Source of the DNA: Streptomyces lasiicapitis
GTDB taxonomy: Bacteria > Actinomycetota > Actinomycetes > Streptomycetales > Streptomycetaceae
Direction: 5' to 3'
Length of the DNA stretch: 64,000 nucleotides
NCBI RefSeq assembly: GCF_014646335.1
Contig: NZ_BMNG01000020.1
Coordinates: 1-64,000, forward strand
The notes under the pieces were generated by a model. It was not told the origin of the DNA. It did no database searches and worked only from the letters and a program-made list of their open reading frames with translations. Position numbers and translations under genes: made by a program. Shown in pieces: positions 56,330 through 64,000 of this stretch; within the stretch, counting starts at the first letter, position 1, and the number at the start of each line of letters is the position of its first letter.

Positions 56330-57262
56330 TCAGCCGATCTGGTCCGCCGGGCCCACCTCCTGCCAGGTGTAGCGGTCCGCCGGGATGTCCTGGCCGCGGA
56401 TCTTGTGGGTGGACTCAAGGAGGAGGCCGGTGTCCGGGTCGACGATGTAGCGGTCCGTCGTCCAGTACGTCACGTCCTTTCCGGGGCCGCCCGTGAACGT
56501 GGCCTTCTGCGTGGTGTCGATCGCGACGCCCGGACGGCCCTTGCTGTCCTTGACCTTTCCGGCCAGCTCCATGCCGGGGGTGTCCGCGAGGACCTCGAAG
56601 AGCGCAGAGCGCAGTTCGGGGCTCGCGGGCGAGTCCTCCAGCATGATCACCAGCTGCCGGAACCGGCTCTGGGCGTCCTTCGGGAACCGCTCGGCCAGCG
56701 CCTTCGCGTCAGTGGGCAGCTTGTCGAGCTCCGGCCAGGTCAGCCACCGCTTGCCCACGGGCCAGTTCTTGACCTTGCCCTCCTCGCCCGCCGGCGGCTC
56801 GTGGACGGTGCCGTCCTCGTCCACCGTCCAGACCCGGCCCGCCCGGTCGAAGTAGGTGGTGGTCCTCATCTCCCTGTCGTCCCCGTTGACCGTCTCCACG
56901 CGGACCTTCCAGTACTTGGCGTCCGTCGCCGGGGCATCCGCCGCGACCGCCGCCATGTCGTTCAGGAACTCCGCCGCCGAGGCCGTGGCGGCCTGCTCGC
57001 CGCCCACGTCGAGGACCGGGTACGCCACCGCGCCGGCGGCGATCGCCGCCACCGCCGCCGCCGCGACCAGGAACCTGCGGCGGCGCGGGACGCGGACCCG
57101 CAGCGGCACCACCGCCGTCTCGCGCTCCGCCGCGCGGGCCACCGCGGCCTTCGCCGCCGCCACCGCCCCGGGCGCGGGCGGGGCCACGTCGCCCGCCGTG
57201 ATCAGCTCCCCGGCGCCGGGGAAGTCGAGAAGGTCGTCACGCTCGTTGGTACGTTCGGTCAT
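56330..57262 (-). CDS. CU044_5270 family membrane protein, putative anti-sigma
   Basis: 310 residues. A cytoplasmic N-terminus (1-62) with acidic segments precedes a basic RVRVPRRRRF and one helix (VAAAAVAAIAAGAVAYPVL). The external part is a beta-rich domain ending TTDRYIVDPDTGLLLESTHKI, typical of the CU044_5270 group. The gene overlaps the sigma factor by 4 nt, so it probably sequesters it. No zinc HxxxCxxC motif is visible. Confidence 0.85.
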   Translation of the reverse strand: MTERTNERDDLLDFPGAGELITAGDVAPPAPGAVAAAKAAVARAAERETAVVPLRVRVPRRRRFLVAAAAVAAIAAGAVAYPVLDVGGEQAATASAAEFLNDMAAVAADAPATDAKYWKVRVETVNGDDREMRTTTYFDRAGRVWTVDEDGTVHEPPAGEEGKVKNWPVGKRWLTWPELDKLPTDAKALAERFPKDAQSRFRQLVIMLEDSPASPELRSALFEVLADTPGMELAGKVKDSKGRPGVAIDTTQKATFTGGPGKDVTYWTTDRYIVDPDTGLLLESTHKIRGQDIPADRYTWQEVGPADQIG

Positions 57263-57810
57263 GCCGGGTCTCCTGCCAGGTCGAGGGGTGCGTCGGCGCG
57301 CAGCCGGGTACGGGCGCGGTGCAGCCGCGAGCGGGCCGTCCCCGCGGGGATGCCGACCACCGCGGCGGCCTCTCCGGGTGTCAGCTGCTCCCAGGCGACG
57401 AGCAGCAGCAACTCCCGCTCCTCCTCCGGCAGGCCGGCCAGCAGGTCACGCAGTCGCGGTGCCACCGCCGCCGCGTCGAGCCGCGCGTCCACCGCCTCCC
57501 ACGGGTCGTCGCCGCCGTCGCCGGGCAGCGCGGGGCGCTGCCGCGCCGTACGCCGCCAGTGCGCCGACAGCACGTTCCGCGCCACGCCGAACAGCCACGC
57601 CCTCGCGGGCCCGCGCGCCGGGTCGAAGCCGCGCCGCGCGGCGTACGCCTGCAGCCAGAGCTCGGCCAGCAGGTCGTCGGCGGCGTGCGGCGCCCGGCGC
57701 GCGAAGTAGCCGTGCAGCGCCGCCGAATGGCGCACCACGAGCGGCTCGAAGGCCGCCGGGTCCCGCGCGGTGCGGGACAGCAGCTCCTCGTCGTCCAGGT
57801 CCGTCGTCAT
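57259..57810 (-). CDS. ECF RNA polymerase sigma factor
   Basis: 183 residues. Region 2: FEPLVVRHSAALHGYFARRAPHAADDLLAELWLQAYAARRGFDPARGPARAWLFGVARNVLSAHWRR. Region 4: LPEEERELLLLVAWEQLTPGEAAAVVGIPAGTARSRLHRARTRLR. The ATG at 57810 lies after TATCCGGACC-type sequence without a clear ribosome site. Its partner CU044_5270 protein is translationally coupled. Confidence 0.93.
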   Translation of the reverse strand: MTTDLDDEELLSRTARDPAAFEPLVVRHSAALHGYFARRAPHAADDLLAELWLQAYAARRGFDPARGPARAWLFGVARNVLSAHWRRTARQRPALPGDGGDDPWEAVDARLDAAAVAPRLRDLLAGLPEEERELLLLVAWEQLTPGEAAAVVGIPAGTARSRLHRARTRLRADAPLDLAGDPA

Positions 57811-57918
57811 GGGACCTCCGTATCCGGACCGCCGGTCGGCGGTCTCACTCCCTACTTGTCAGGAGCGGTCACTCGCGTTCGCGGCGGCCCGGCCCGGCCT
57901 GGCAGGACGAGCAGCTTC

Positions 57919-59139
57919 CTACATCCACACCCCCGTGAGGAACGGATACGCGTCCGTCAGCTTCGTCGGGCCCTGCACCAGCTTCCCCTGGCTCACGATC
58001 ACGAACTCCTCCCCCTTGACGAGGAAGAAGTGCATGGCGTCGTCGAAGGGGGCGGAGGTCGCGGTGTCGAGTTCGGTCAGGAACTCGGCGGGGGCGTGGG
58101 GCAGCCGGAACTCACCGGTGTGCTCGTAGTCCGGAGTGAGCAGTACGGCCTGGAGGTCGAGGAAGGCCGCCACCGCCTCGCCCTTGGTCTCGGCGGTCGT
58201 GGCCGCCTTGATCCGCTGGTCCTTCACGGGACCCAGTTCGAGATGGGCGACCCCCCGGTTCGCCGACCGCTCCGAGAACTCGTGGACCGTGCTGCCCATG
58301 ATCGCCGCGTGCGTGTAGCCGCTGCCCTTACGCGCGTTCATGACGTCGTCCGCCGCACCGGGGAACCCCGTCGGCACCTGCGGGAACTGCTCGCTGATCT
58401 TCTTCGGGCCCTCCTCGATCCCGAGCCTCGGCGAGAAGCGGATGAACTCGTCCCCGCGGAAGCCGTCGAACCGCAGGTACGGGGCCCGGGGGTCCGGCAC
58501 CGTCTTCGCCATCGTCTCGAAGATGCCGCCGCCCGCGTCCAGGATCCCCTTCAGCGCCGACGCGAGGACGTTGGCGGGTGTGCTGAACGTGCCCGGCGAC
58601 ACCACCCGCGCCGTCAGCGCGTCGAACGCCTTCGACTCGCCGCGCGCCTGCACGCGTTCCACACGCCACGCCTGCGTGCCCCGGTCCTCGCCCGTCTTCG
58701 GCTCTGCCTGCTCCAACTCTGCCTCGGCCTGCGGGCGTTCACCGCGCACCGCGAGGTTCTTGCCGCTGGAGTTGACCCAGACGTACACGTCATCCGCTAT
58801 CTGCTCCGGCTTCCACAGCTGCGACACCAGCAGGTCGTCCCGCGACTCCGGCGGGCACTGCTGCACCGCCGCGCCCGCGCGGCTGCGGCCCGCCATGATG
58901 TCCATGCGCAGCACGCTGTGTACGTTCTGCAGCGTCCACGCGCCCTCGCGCGCGCTGTGCGGCTTCAGGTGCCAGAACTGGCGGTGCCGCTCAGGCCCTT
59001 CGGTGTGCAGCTCCCCCAGTACGACCTTCGCGCCCTGCTTGGCGCCTCCTCCCGGCTGCACCCCCGCGTACAGTCCGCTCGCCTCGTTCTTGATCAGGTA
59101 GATGCCCTCGGACAGTGCTGCCTGTGCTGCCACGGTCAA
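57919..59139 (-). CDS. Ricin-type lectin plus hemopexin-like protein
   Basis: 406 residues. The N-terminal 150 residues are a beta-trefoil (GIYLIKNEASGLYAGVQPGGGAKQGAKVVLGE... FWHLKP... WTLQNVHSVLRMDI) with ricin-like repeats. The C-terminal half has hemopexin-like blades: LRFDGFRGDEFIRFSPRLG, HAAIMGSTVHEFSER, AVLLTPDYEHTGEF and MHFFLVKGEEFVIVSQGKL. Hemopexin-like bacterial proteins include Photopexin. No signal peptide is present, so it may be cytoplasmic, spore-associated or released by lysis. Ligands are unknown. Confidence 0.7.
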   Translation of the reverse strand: MTVAAQAALSEGIYLIKNEASGLYAGVQPGGGAKQGAKVVLGELHTEGPERHRQFWHLKPHSAREGAWTLQNVHSVLRMDIMAGRSRAGAAVQQCPPESRDDLLVSQLWKPEQIADDVYVWVNSSGKNLAVRGERPQAEAELEQAEPKTGEDRGTQAWRVERVQARGESKAFDALTARVVSPGTFSTPANVLASALKGILDAGGGIFETMAKTVPDPRAPYLRFDGFRGDEFIRFSPRLGIEEGPKKISEQFPQVPTGFPGAADDVMNARKGSGYTHAAIMGSTVHEFSERSANRGVAHLELGPVKDQRIKAATTAETKGEAVAAFLDLQAVLLTPDYEHTGEFRLPHAPAEFLTELDTATSAPFDDAMHFFLVKGEEFVIVSQGKLVQGPTKLTDAYPFLTGVWM

Positions 59140-59297
59140 CCTCCCGGAACGTCGGGTGGGGCACGCACCCGTGGTGCGCCGTGCGTCAGCCTAGGAGCGT
59201 GGGCCGTGATCCCGATACGGCCCGGTTTCAGCCGTTATTAACCCCTCAACTACGGGAACGGCCACGGGGTTTGCCGCAGGTGTGTCAGGGTCGGCCG

Positions 59298-59831
59298 GTG
59301 AACGTTTCCCGACACGCCCTGCTGCGCTGGCAGTTCGAGCTCACCTGGTCGCTGTTCGAGTACCACTTGGAGCGGCTCGAGGACGACGACCACCTGTGGG
59401 AGCCCGCCGCCCGCACCTGGACGCTCCGGCGCGGCGACGGCGGGGAGTGGACGCCGGACTGGGCCGACACCGAGCCCGACCCCGTCCCCGTGCCCACCGT
59501 CGCGTGGCTGAGCTGGCACATCGGCTGGTGGTTCGGCGTGACCCTCGACCACGCGCAGGGGCGCCCACCGCGCGACCGCACCGCCGTCGCCTGGCCCGGC
59601 CCCGGCGAGCCCGCCGTCGTCTGGCTGCGCGCCCTCCGCGACGAGTGGCTGACCGTCCTCGACGGCCTCACCGACGCCGACCTCGACGCCCCCGCCCCCT
59701 TCCCCTGGCCCACCGACGGCGACCCGGAGCACACCGTCGCCCACACGGCCGCGTGGGTGAACGCCGAACTCATGAAGAACGCCGCCGAGATCGGCCAACT
59801 GCGGCTGCTGCGCGCCGCTTCGGCCGCCTGA
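59298..59831 (+). CDS. DinB family protein
   Basis: 177 residues from a GTG at 59298. The four-helix DinB pattern is visible: LLRWQFELTWSLFEYHLERLEDDDHLW..., PTVAWLSWHIGWWFGVTL (metal-binding His), and HTVAHTAAWVNAELMKNAAEIGQL. The family includes thiol-dependent transferases. The frame remains open upstream to 59115 without conserved residues. It overlaps the convergent small membrane gene by 62 bp. Confidence 0.88.
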   Translation: MNVSRHALLRWQFELTWSLFEYHLERLEDDDHLWEPAARTWTLRRGDGGEWTPDWADTEPDPVPVPTVAWLSWHIGWWFGVTLDHAQGRPPRDRTAVAWPGPGEPAVVWLRALRDEWLTVLDGLTDADLDAPAPFPWPTDGDPEHTVAHTAAWVNAELMKNAAEIGQLRLLRAASAA

Positions 59832-60030
59832 CGCTTCGTCGGCGCATGCCGGCGCGTTGCCGCCGGGTGCGACGGTGTTCCCAGAAGTCCCGCCACCACT
59901 GGCCCCGGTCCTGCGGGGGCGGCAGGACCGCCTTGGCGACGCGCCCCACGCAGTACGCGGCGACCATCAGGAAGACGAGGATCCAGACCGCCCACCATGG
60001 CGCGTCCAGAAGCAGATCGAGCAGAGACAT
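59770..60030 (-). CDS. Small basic membrane protein
   Basis: 86 residues. One hydrophobic N-terminal helix (WWAVWILVFLMVAAYCVGRVAKAVL) is followed by a strongly basic tail (RRTRRQRAGMRRRSVRRPKRR). Its 3' end overlaps the DinB gene tail to tail. The overlap region gives an Arg-rich end that may be partly the shadow of DinB, so the stop position is less certain than the start. Confidence 0.6.
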   Translation of the reverse strand: MSLLDLLLDAPWWAVWILVFLMVAAYCVGRVAKAVLPPPQDRGQWWRDFWEHRRTRRQRAGMRRRSVRRPKRRAAAAVGRSRRRSS

Positions 60031-60066
60031 CAGGGGCCTTCCCAGCCTGAGCCGGGGGCGTGTCGG

Positions 60067-60657
60067 CTACGCCGCGTGTGCCTCTCCCGGAGGGCGCGCA
60101 GCCGAGACGCCCCATCGAGTGGTGATCGATGGGGAGTTCGGCCGCCCCGGCGCCCGGGGGATCGTGGGCGTGGCCAGGCGGACCACACCGCACGGTGAGC
60201 GGTCGTGTCTCGGCACCGTGTCCACGTACTCGTAGTCGCACGGGCCGAGCGCCTTCGCCAAGTCCTCGCGGATCAGGGCGATGAGGGCGCTCATCGAGTC
60301 GGCGAGGCGGCGCGCCCGATCGGCGTACACGGCCGGGTACGTCAGCCGGAACGGCTCACCGACGCCGTGCAGTGACGGCGCCGTGGCCTGCGGCAGGAGA
60401 GTGTCCTTCTCCGCCGTCCGCGCGATCGTCGCGCGCAGCGCCCACTCGGCGCCGTCCGGCCGGCTCTCCAGGTATTCGTGGAGGCGGATACTCGCGGACA
60501 GCACCGACCAGAGGGAGCTGACGCGGTGCTGACCATCCAGTACGACAGCGTTGTTGTAGCGGTCCCAGAGGTCGTCCGACAGCCCGTGCGCACCCACGAT
60601 GACGAGGCTCCGGGGCGTGTAGTACCCCGAGCCCCGGTCTGCTCCCGCCGTCGTCAT
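60067..60657 (-). CDS. Hypothetical protein
   Basis: 196 residues, not recognised. An Asp/Arg-rich start (GYYTPRSLVIVGAHGLSDDLWDRYNNAVVLDGQHRVSSLWSVLSASIRLHEYL) is followed by a helical middle (RLADSMSALIALIREDLAKALG) and a Pro/Arg-rich low-complexity end. DGQHR resembles the DGQHR motif of some phage-derived proteins, but nothing else supports that. Confidence 0.55.
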   Translation of the reverse strand: MTTAGADRGSGYYTPRSLVIVGAHGLSDDLWDRYNNAVVLDGQHRVSSLWSVLSASIRLHEYLESRPDGAEWALRATIARTAEKDTLLPQATAPSLHGVGEPFRLTYPAVYADRARRLADSMSALIALIREDLAKALGPCDYEYVDTVPRHDRSPCGVVRLATPTIPRAPGRPNSPSITTRWGVSAARPPGEAHAA

Positions 60658-60686
60658 GCCGACAGCGTACGAGGCGGGTGTGCCGC

Positions 60687-60917
60687 CTACCAGTCGTTCC
60701 CGTAAAGCTCAGCCTTCCGCTGCCACCACGTCTTCATCTCGCTCTCCTCGACCGGCGTCGCCGCCCGCAGGTCGTCCACCCGGATCGTCGCCACGAAGTG
60801 CGTGAACCGTACGCGGCGGAAGTCGCCTTCGGCGGAGAGGACTTTGCCGGGGCCGTAGATGTCGGTCGTCGCGTGCGCCACGTACGCGCCCTGCTGGTGT
60901 GGGGTTCCGGTTTCCAT
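60687..60917 (-). CDS. Small hypothetical protein
   Basis: 76 residues from the ATG at 60917, preceded by GAGAGG at a good distance; the frame to 60953 is rejected. METGTPHQQGAYVAHATTDIYGPGKVLSAEGDFRRVRFTHFVATIRVDDLRAATPVEESEMKTWW is ordered in appearance and unlike noise. Its C-terminus WWQRKAELYGNDW is aromatic. No family recognised. It is divergent from the XRE regulator. Confidence 0.6.
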   Translation of the reverse strand: METGTPHQQGAYVAHATTDIYGPGKVLSAEGDFRRVRFTHFVATIRVDDLRAATPVEESEMKTWWQRKAELYGNDW

Positions 60918-60964
60918 CGTGCGGCCTCTCGCTGTGTGTGGTGTTCCGATCACACTGTGCGTTG

Positions 60965-61021
60965 GGCGAGGTTAGGCTCGCCAGTGGGCGGGGGTTGACA
61001 ACTGTGCTGGCACGGTAGGGA
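60965..61021 (+). promoter_or_regulatory. XRE promoter with inverted repeat
   Basis: GGCGAG-GTTAGG-CTCGCC (60965-60982) is a perfect 6-bp-arm inverted repeat. TTGACA (60995-61000) follows, with TAGGGA at 61016 as a short-spaced -10 that may also be the ribosome site AGGGAG. A candidate autoregulatory operator. Confidence 0.4.
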
Positions 61022-61027
61022 GTTGCG

Positions 61028-61858
61028 ATGGCCATCGAGGACAGCCCGGAGTCCCGGCTGCGCTACGGGGAGGAGCTGCGTTCCCGCAGGGAGGCGGCTG
61101 GGCTTACGCAGGAGGAGCTGAGTGCGCGGGCCATCATGTCCCGTACGCATATCGCCCACATTGAGGCGGGGCGACGGCGGCCCAACTTGGAGGATGCGCA
61201 GCGTCTGGACGACGCCTTGCAGGCGGGCGGCGTGCTCGTGCGGTTCCTCCCGTCCCACGGTGAGGGGCGCACTCTGCCCGAACACTTCGCGGAGGCGCTG
61301 GAGTTGGAGCGGCAGGCGACGGTGATTCGGGAGTACGCACCCAAGCTGGTGCCCGGAATGCTTCAGACGAAGGCGTACGCCAGCGAAGTGCTGCAGTCCG
61401 GGTTCCCGCCCAAGGCAGACAAGGAGCGTGACGCGCTGCTCGTCACGCGGCTGGGGCGCGCCAGCCTGCTCGAAAACTTCAAGACACCGGTGACGTGGTA
61501 CCTGCTGGACGAGGCGGTGCTGCGGAGGCCGGTGGGAGGTCCTGGGGTGATGTGCGAACAGCTGTGTCACATCGCGGAGTTGGGCGAGAGGCGCCGCATC
61601 CGGGTGCACGTGCTTCCGTTCTCTGTGGGCCCACACGCCCTGTTGGAGGGCTTTGTGTCCCTGATGTGGTTCAAGGACCTGCCGCCCGTCGCGTACGTGG
61701 AGGCGTTGAAAACCGGCAGGGTGTTGGAGAATCCGGCCGTAGTGCGCGAGTGCCAGGCGGTCTACGATCACGCTTTGGGTGATGCCTTGTCGCACCGAAA
61801 GTCTCTGGCGCTGATTAGGTCCATCGCAGAGGATTACGAGCATGCACAGCAACCGTGA
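61028..61858 (+). CDS. XRE-family regulator with Scr1/DUF5753 domain
   Basis: 276 residues. The N-terminal helix-turn-helix is ELRSRREAAGLTQEELSARAIMSRTHIAHIEAGRRRPN. The DUF5753 (Scr1-like) domain follows: LEREATVIREYAPKLVPGMLQTKAYAS-type sequence, then VTWYLLDEAVLRRPVGG and MCEQLCHIAEL...IRVHVLPFSVGPHALLEGFVSL. These WhiJ-like regulators pair with DUF397 proteins, here encoded by the next, overlapping gene. They often modulate development. Confidence 0.93.
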   Translation: MAIEDSPESRLRYGEELRSRREAAGLTQEELSARAIMSRTHIAHIEAGRRRPNLEDAQRLDDALQAGGVLVRFLPSHGEGRTLPEHFAEALELERQATVIREYAPKLVPGMLQTKAYASEVLQSGFPPKADKERDALLVTRLGRASLLENFKTPVTWYLLDEAVLRRPVGGPGVMCEQLCHIAELGERRRIRVHVLPFSVGPHALLEGFVSLMWFKDLPPVAYVEALKTGRVLENPAVVRECQAVYDHALGDALSHRKSLALIRSIAEDYEHAQQP

Positions 61859-62129
61859 GCGGCAGCCCATCAGCATCCCGGACGGCTCGGTCCTGACGGC
61901 ATGGCGCAAATCCAGCTACAGCGGCGCCAGCAGTGGCGAGTGCCTCGAAGTCAACGACGCCTGGCGCAAGTCCACCTACAGCGGCGCCGACAGCGGTTCG
62001 TGCCTCGAAGTCAACGATGCCCACCGCGAGGTGAGTGTCCCGGTCCGCGACAGCAAGAACCCCCACGGCCCCGCCGTCCTCTTCGGCGCCCCCGCCTGGA
62101 ACGCGTTCCTCGCCTACCTGTCCAGGTAG
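61842..62129 (+). CDS. DUF397 protein with an internal 20-residue duplication
   Basis: 95 residues, overlapping the XRE gene by 17 bp. The family core WRKSSYSGASSGECLEVNDA (residues 21-40) is immediately repeated as WRKSTYSGADSGSCLEVNDA (41-60). The protein ends VRDSKNPHGPAVLFGAPAWNAFLAYLS, the usual DUF397 tail. Normal members carry the core once. DUF397 proteins act as small partners or inhibitors of the adjacent XRE regulator. Confidence 0.9.
   Translation: MHSNRERQPISIPDGSVLTAWRKSSYSGASSGECLEVNDAWRKSTYSGADSGSCLEVNDAHREVSVPVRDSKNPHGPAVLFGAPAWNAFLAYLSR
61902..62021 (+). repeat. Tandem 60-bp duplication within DUF397
   Basis: Two adjacent 60-bp units encode the duplicated DUF397 core; the protein copies differ at 3 of 20 residues. 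The duplication keeps the frame. Confidence 0.9.
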
Positions 62130-62263
62130 GCCAGCACAGCCAGCACCCGCCGGTTGGCGGACTCCGACGGGGGCGCGGCCCAGGCGGCGAAACTCTGGGT
62201 TCCGCGGTTTCGGGAGCACTGCTATGCCTGATCGGCTCGCGCGGGGCGGCACGGAGAGCCCCC

Positions 62264-63238
62264 TTACTGCTGGGACAGAGAGGGGAGCTCGTTGACGCCG
62301 ACGTTGGCCAGGTTGTCGATGACGGACGGGTCATGGGTGGAAGCCATTCCCGGTTTGGCCTCGGCTACCACGGCTGGAGAGAACACCATGCCACTGGGTC
62401 CGCCCTCTACGGCGGTGATCTCGAAGGTGTAGGAGCCTTTGCGGCCTGCCTCCAGCGGCCGGTCACGGTCGCACTCGACGACCTGCGGGATCAGCGGGTC
62501 GGGATCGTCCAGCAGCAGTCGGCAGGCGCGTGGAAGCGGTTTCTCGCTGAAGTTGACGAAGAAGGGGGTGACGTAGACCAGGCGCACCGGGTCGACCGTG
62601 GCGTCGGGGCCCTGGTTGCCGTAGGTGAATGTCTGTTCGGCCCTTTCGTCCGGGGCCACGGCTGGGGATGTGTAGCTGAGGTGGACGTTGGCGCGGTGGC
62701 CTGTGATGTTCGGAGGCGCGCTCCGGCGGATCGCGGCGTCGGGGACGTTGTAGTTGTCGCTGAAGTTCGTCTCCGGATCGGCCTCCACATCCGGCGAGAC
62801 CAGGGCGGCTCCGTAGACGGAGCCGACGAGGTTCGTCTTGGTCGCGCTCAGGGTGAAGTCGACTTTGAACTTCTTCCCCGGGCCCAGTCCCTTGGGGACA
62901 GCGCACTCCATGATTTCCGGCACGAGCGGATCCGGGTTGCGCAGCTTGCGCTGGCAGCCCTTGGGTACGGAGGCGAAGTTGAAGTACGTCGGCGTCACGT
63001 ACACCAGGCGTCCCGGCTCCGTGGTCGCCCGCTTGCCTTGGTTGACGACCGTGAACGTCTGCTTCCCCGAGCCCTGGGGGGCGACGGACAGGTTCGTGAC
63101 ATCCAGGGCCAGATCCACCGGTGCGGCGGGTGTCCTCTCCGCGACTGCCTGGCGACCCTGTGCGGCTGCCACGGTGGAACCGGCCAGGAGAAGGGCGAGG
63201 GCGGACACGCCCAGGGTCTTGTGGGTGTGGAGGTTCAA
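62264..63238 (-). CDS. Secreted protein with two DUF11/CARDB-like repeats
   Basis: 324 residues. A Sec signal peptide (KTLGVSALALLLAGSTVAAAQG) is followed by two copies of a beta-sandwich: residues 45-165 and 185-300. Each has the pattern TF-YGNQG/VVNQG...RLVYVTPxYxNF...P...CxxxLxxPDPLxPxxxEC. The paired cysteines in each copy may form a disulfide. It is probably a cell-surface or extracellular structural protein. No catalytic residues are evident. Confidence 0.8.
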   Translation of the reverse strand: MNLHTHKTLGVSALALLLAGSTVAAAQGRQAVAERTPAAPVDLALDVTNLSVAPQGSGKQTFTVVNQGKRATTEPGRLVYVTPTYFNFASVPKGCQRKLRNPDPLVPEIMECAVPKGLGPGKKFKVDFTLSATKTNLVGSVYGAALVSPDVEADPETNFSDNYNVPDAAIRRSAPPNITGHRANVHLSYTSPAVAPDERAEQTFTYGNQGPDATVDPVRLVYVTPFFVNFSEKPLPRACRLLLDDPDPLIPQVVECDRDRPLEAGRKGSYTFEITAVEGGPSGMVFSPAVVAEAKPGMASTHDPSVIDNLANVGVNELPSLSQQ

Positions 63239-63479
63239 GTGATGATCCGATCGCAGGGAGGGATGGTTTCGGGACCAGATGAAACAGATATCCCTTGCCC
63301 TCCCCTTACGGTCGATATGCAGGTGTTGCCCCGAACGCCGGGTGGTACACGGCGCGCGGCGCGGCGTGCTCGGCCCCGGCCGCGCCCGGGTGGGGCTTGG
63401 CTGTCAGGAGACTTGCCGTCCCCCGGGGCGAAAGGCTCTTGCTCGGGGCGGGTTCGCTGCGGGTTTCGCGCACGGCGTT

Positions 63480-64000
63480 TCAGGCGCGGGGGGAGCGGGC
63501 GCATGCTTCGACGGCCAGACTGGACCAGGTATACCCTGCGCCCACATTGACGATCAGAGCGACCTCCCCGCTCTCCAGGAGTCGAAGCTCGCGCAGCGAC
63601 GCCATGTTGGCGAGGACATCGCCGGGGCCCAGGTGGCCGCTGTTCCGGCCCAGTTCCAGGATCTCGGCCCCCACCAGCTCTCCGATCACCTCGGCGTACG
63701 TCTCCTGGAGGTGCCTGTGCCCCAGGCGGGGCAGGAGCACTGCACGCAGCCGGCGGTCTCGGGGGCCAAGTCCTGCCCCTTTCAGGCTTTCTCTGATCAC
63801 ATGCGCCAGCCGGGTGCGGCTGGCGTGAGCGAACTTTTCGGGGCCGTGGGCGCGCACATACGCCGCCTTGGTCCGCCGGATGTCCACCTGGTCGCCGTAC
63901 CACCGCGAGACCGGCGCGAACGGGTCGTCCCCGCGGTGCATCCCTTCCAGTTCGGGGGCCGCGGCCGTCGCGAGGGACAACAGCAGCAGTTCGTCCGCCG
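63480..64000 (-). CDS. Ketosynthase III (FabH)-like protein, C-terminal part
   Basis: The frame runs off the window at 64000, so only the C-terminal 173 residues or so are visible. LGRNSGHLGPGDVLANMASLRELRLLESGEVALIVNVGAGYTWSSLAVEA matches the FabH/KASIII ending, with the Asn of the triad in RNSGH. The second triad segment reads LLPRLGHRHLQE, where Arg stands at the position of the usual His after Pro. The active-site Cys would be beyond the window. It could be a KASIII-like acyltransferase. The TTG at 63980 is not taken as start because the frame continues upstream. Confidence 0.75.
   Translation of the reverse strand, partial: ADELLLLSLATAAAPELEGMHRGDDPFAPVSRWYGDQVDIRRTKAAYVRAHGPEKFAHASRTRLAHVIRESLKGAGLGPRDRRLRAVLLPRLGHRHLQETYAEVIGELVGAEILELGRNSGHLGPGDVLANMASLRELRLLESGEVALIVNVGAGYTWSSLAVEACARSPRA

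Overview
The window is high-G+C actinobacterial chromosome and almost certainly Streptomyces. The evidence is strong G/C bias at third codon positions, frequent GTG starts, ATGA translational overlaps, a bldG/anti-sigma pair, a Streptomyces-type Crp, and a gene order that, from memory, follows S. coelicolor from roughly SCO3571 down to SCO3540. No window-wide phage, IS element or CRISPR array was seen.

Region 1 (1-16.4 kb) is conserved housekeeping: a DUF4177/RidA pair; a Nudix, proline-rich repeat and metallo-hydrolase chain; a nucleotidyltransferase; Crp with a matching upstream operator; endonuclease III, CoA-pyrophosphatase-type Nudix and MarP-like protease; an epoxide-hydrolase-like protein with a holin-fold membrane protein; NhaA; acetyl-CoA synthetase; and a SulP-carbonic anhydrase fusion.

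Region 2 (16.7-31 kb) is linked to development. It holds a deacetylase-like lipoprotein, a CooC/ArsA-like ATPase, a Fic-like protein with a decayed motif, the interval that by synteny should carry the 6S-like RNA scr3559, and a HAD phosphatase. These are followed by a Tad/Flp-like cluster: Ssd/CpaE-like, CpaF, TadB, TadC, a small Flp-type pilin, and two TadE-like pseudopilins. The last pseudopilin has acquired a collagen-like tail and an open frame running antisense through a DEAH helicase. bldG and its partner anti-sigma factor follow.

Region 3 (31.5-47 kb) is core: H+-pyrophosphatase, a lipoprotein, a methyltransferase, topA, a membrane-Tmk-coiled-coil fusion, the DNA polymerase III delta' subunit, a tripeptidyl-peptidase-type lipoprotein, and tRNA-Thr(CGT) with a strong terminator.

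Region 4 (47-64 kb), beyond the tRNA, looks strain-variable: a cupin, an AfsR-type regulator divergent from a short-chain dehydrogenase, an acyl-CoA synthetase, a TetR regulator with operator divergent from an unrecognised protein, an epoxide hydrolase, an ECF sigma/CU044_5270 pair, a ricin-hemopexin protein, a DinB protein, a helix-turn-helix/DUF397 pair with an internal duplication, a secreted two-repeat protein, and the end of a ketosynthase III-like gene cut by the window edge.

Recurring features are apparent leaderless starts (a TAnnnT box 6-7 nt before the start codon) at several core genes, and three copies of a dispersed intergenic repeat (two match at 37 of 38 bases, the third is a shorter core). 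Function calls rest on motifs read by eye; no database search or folding was run.
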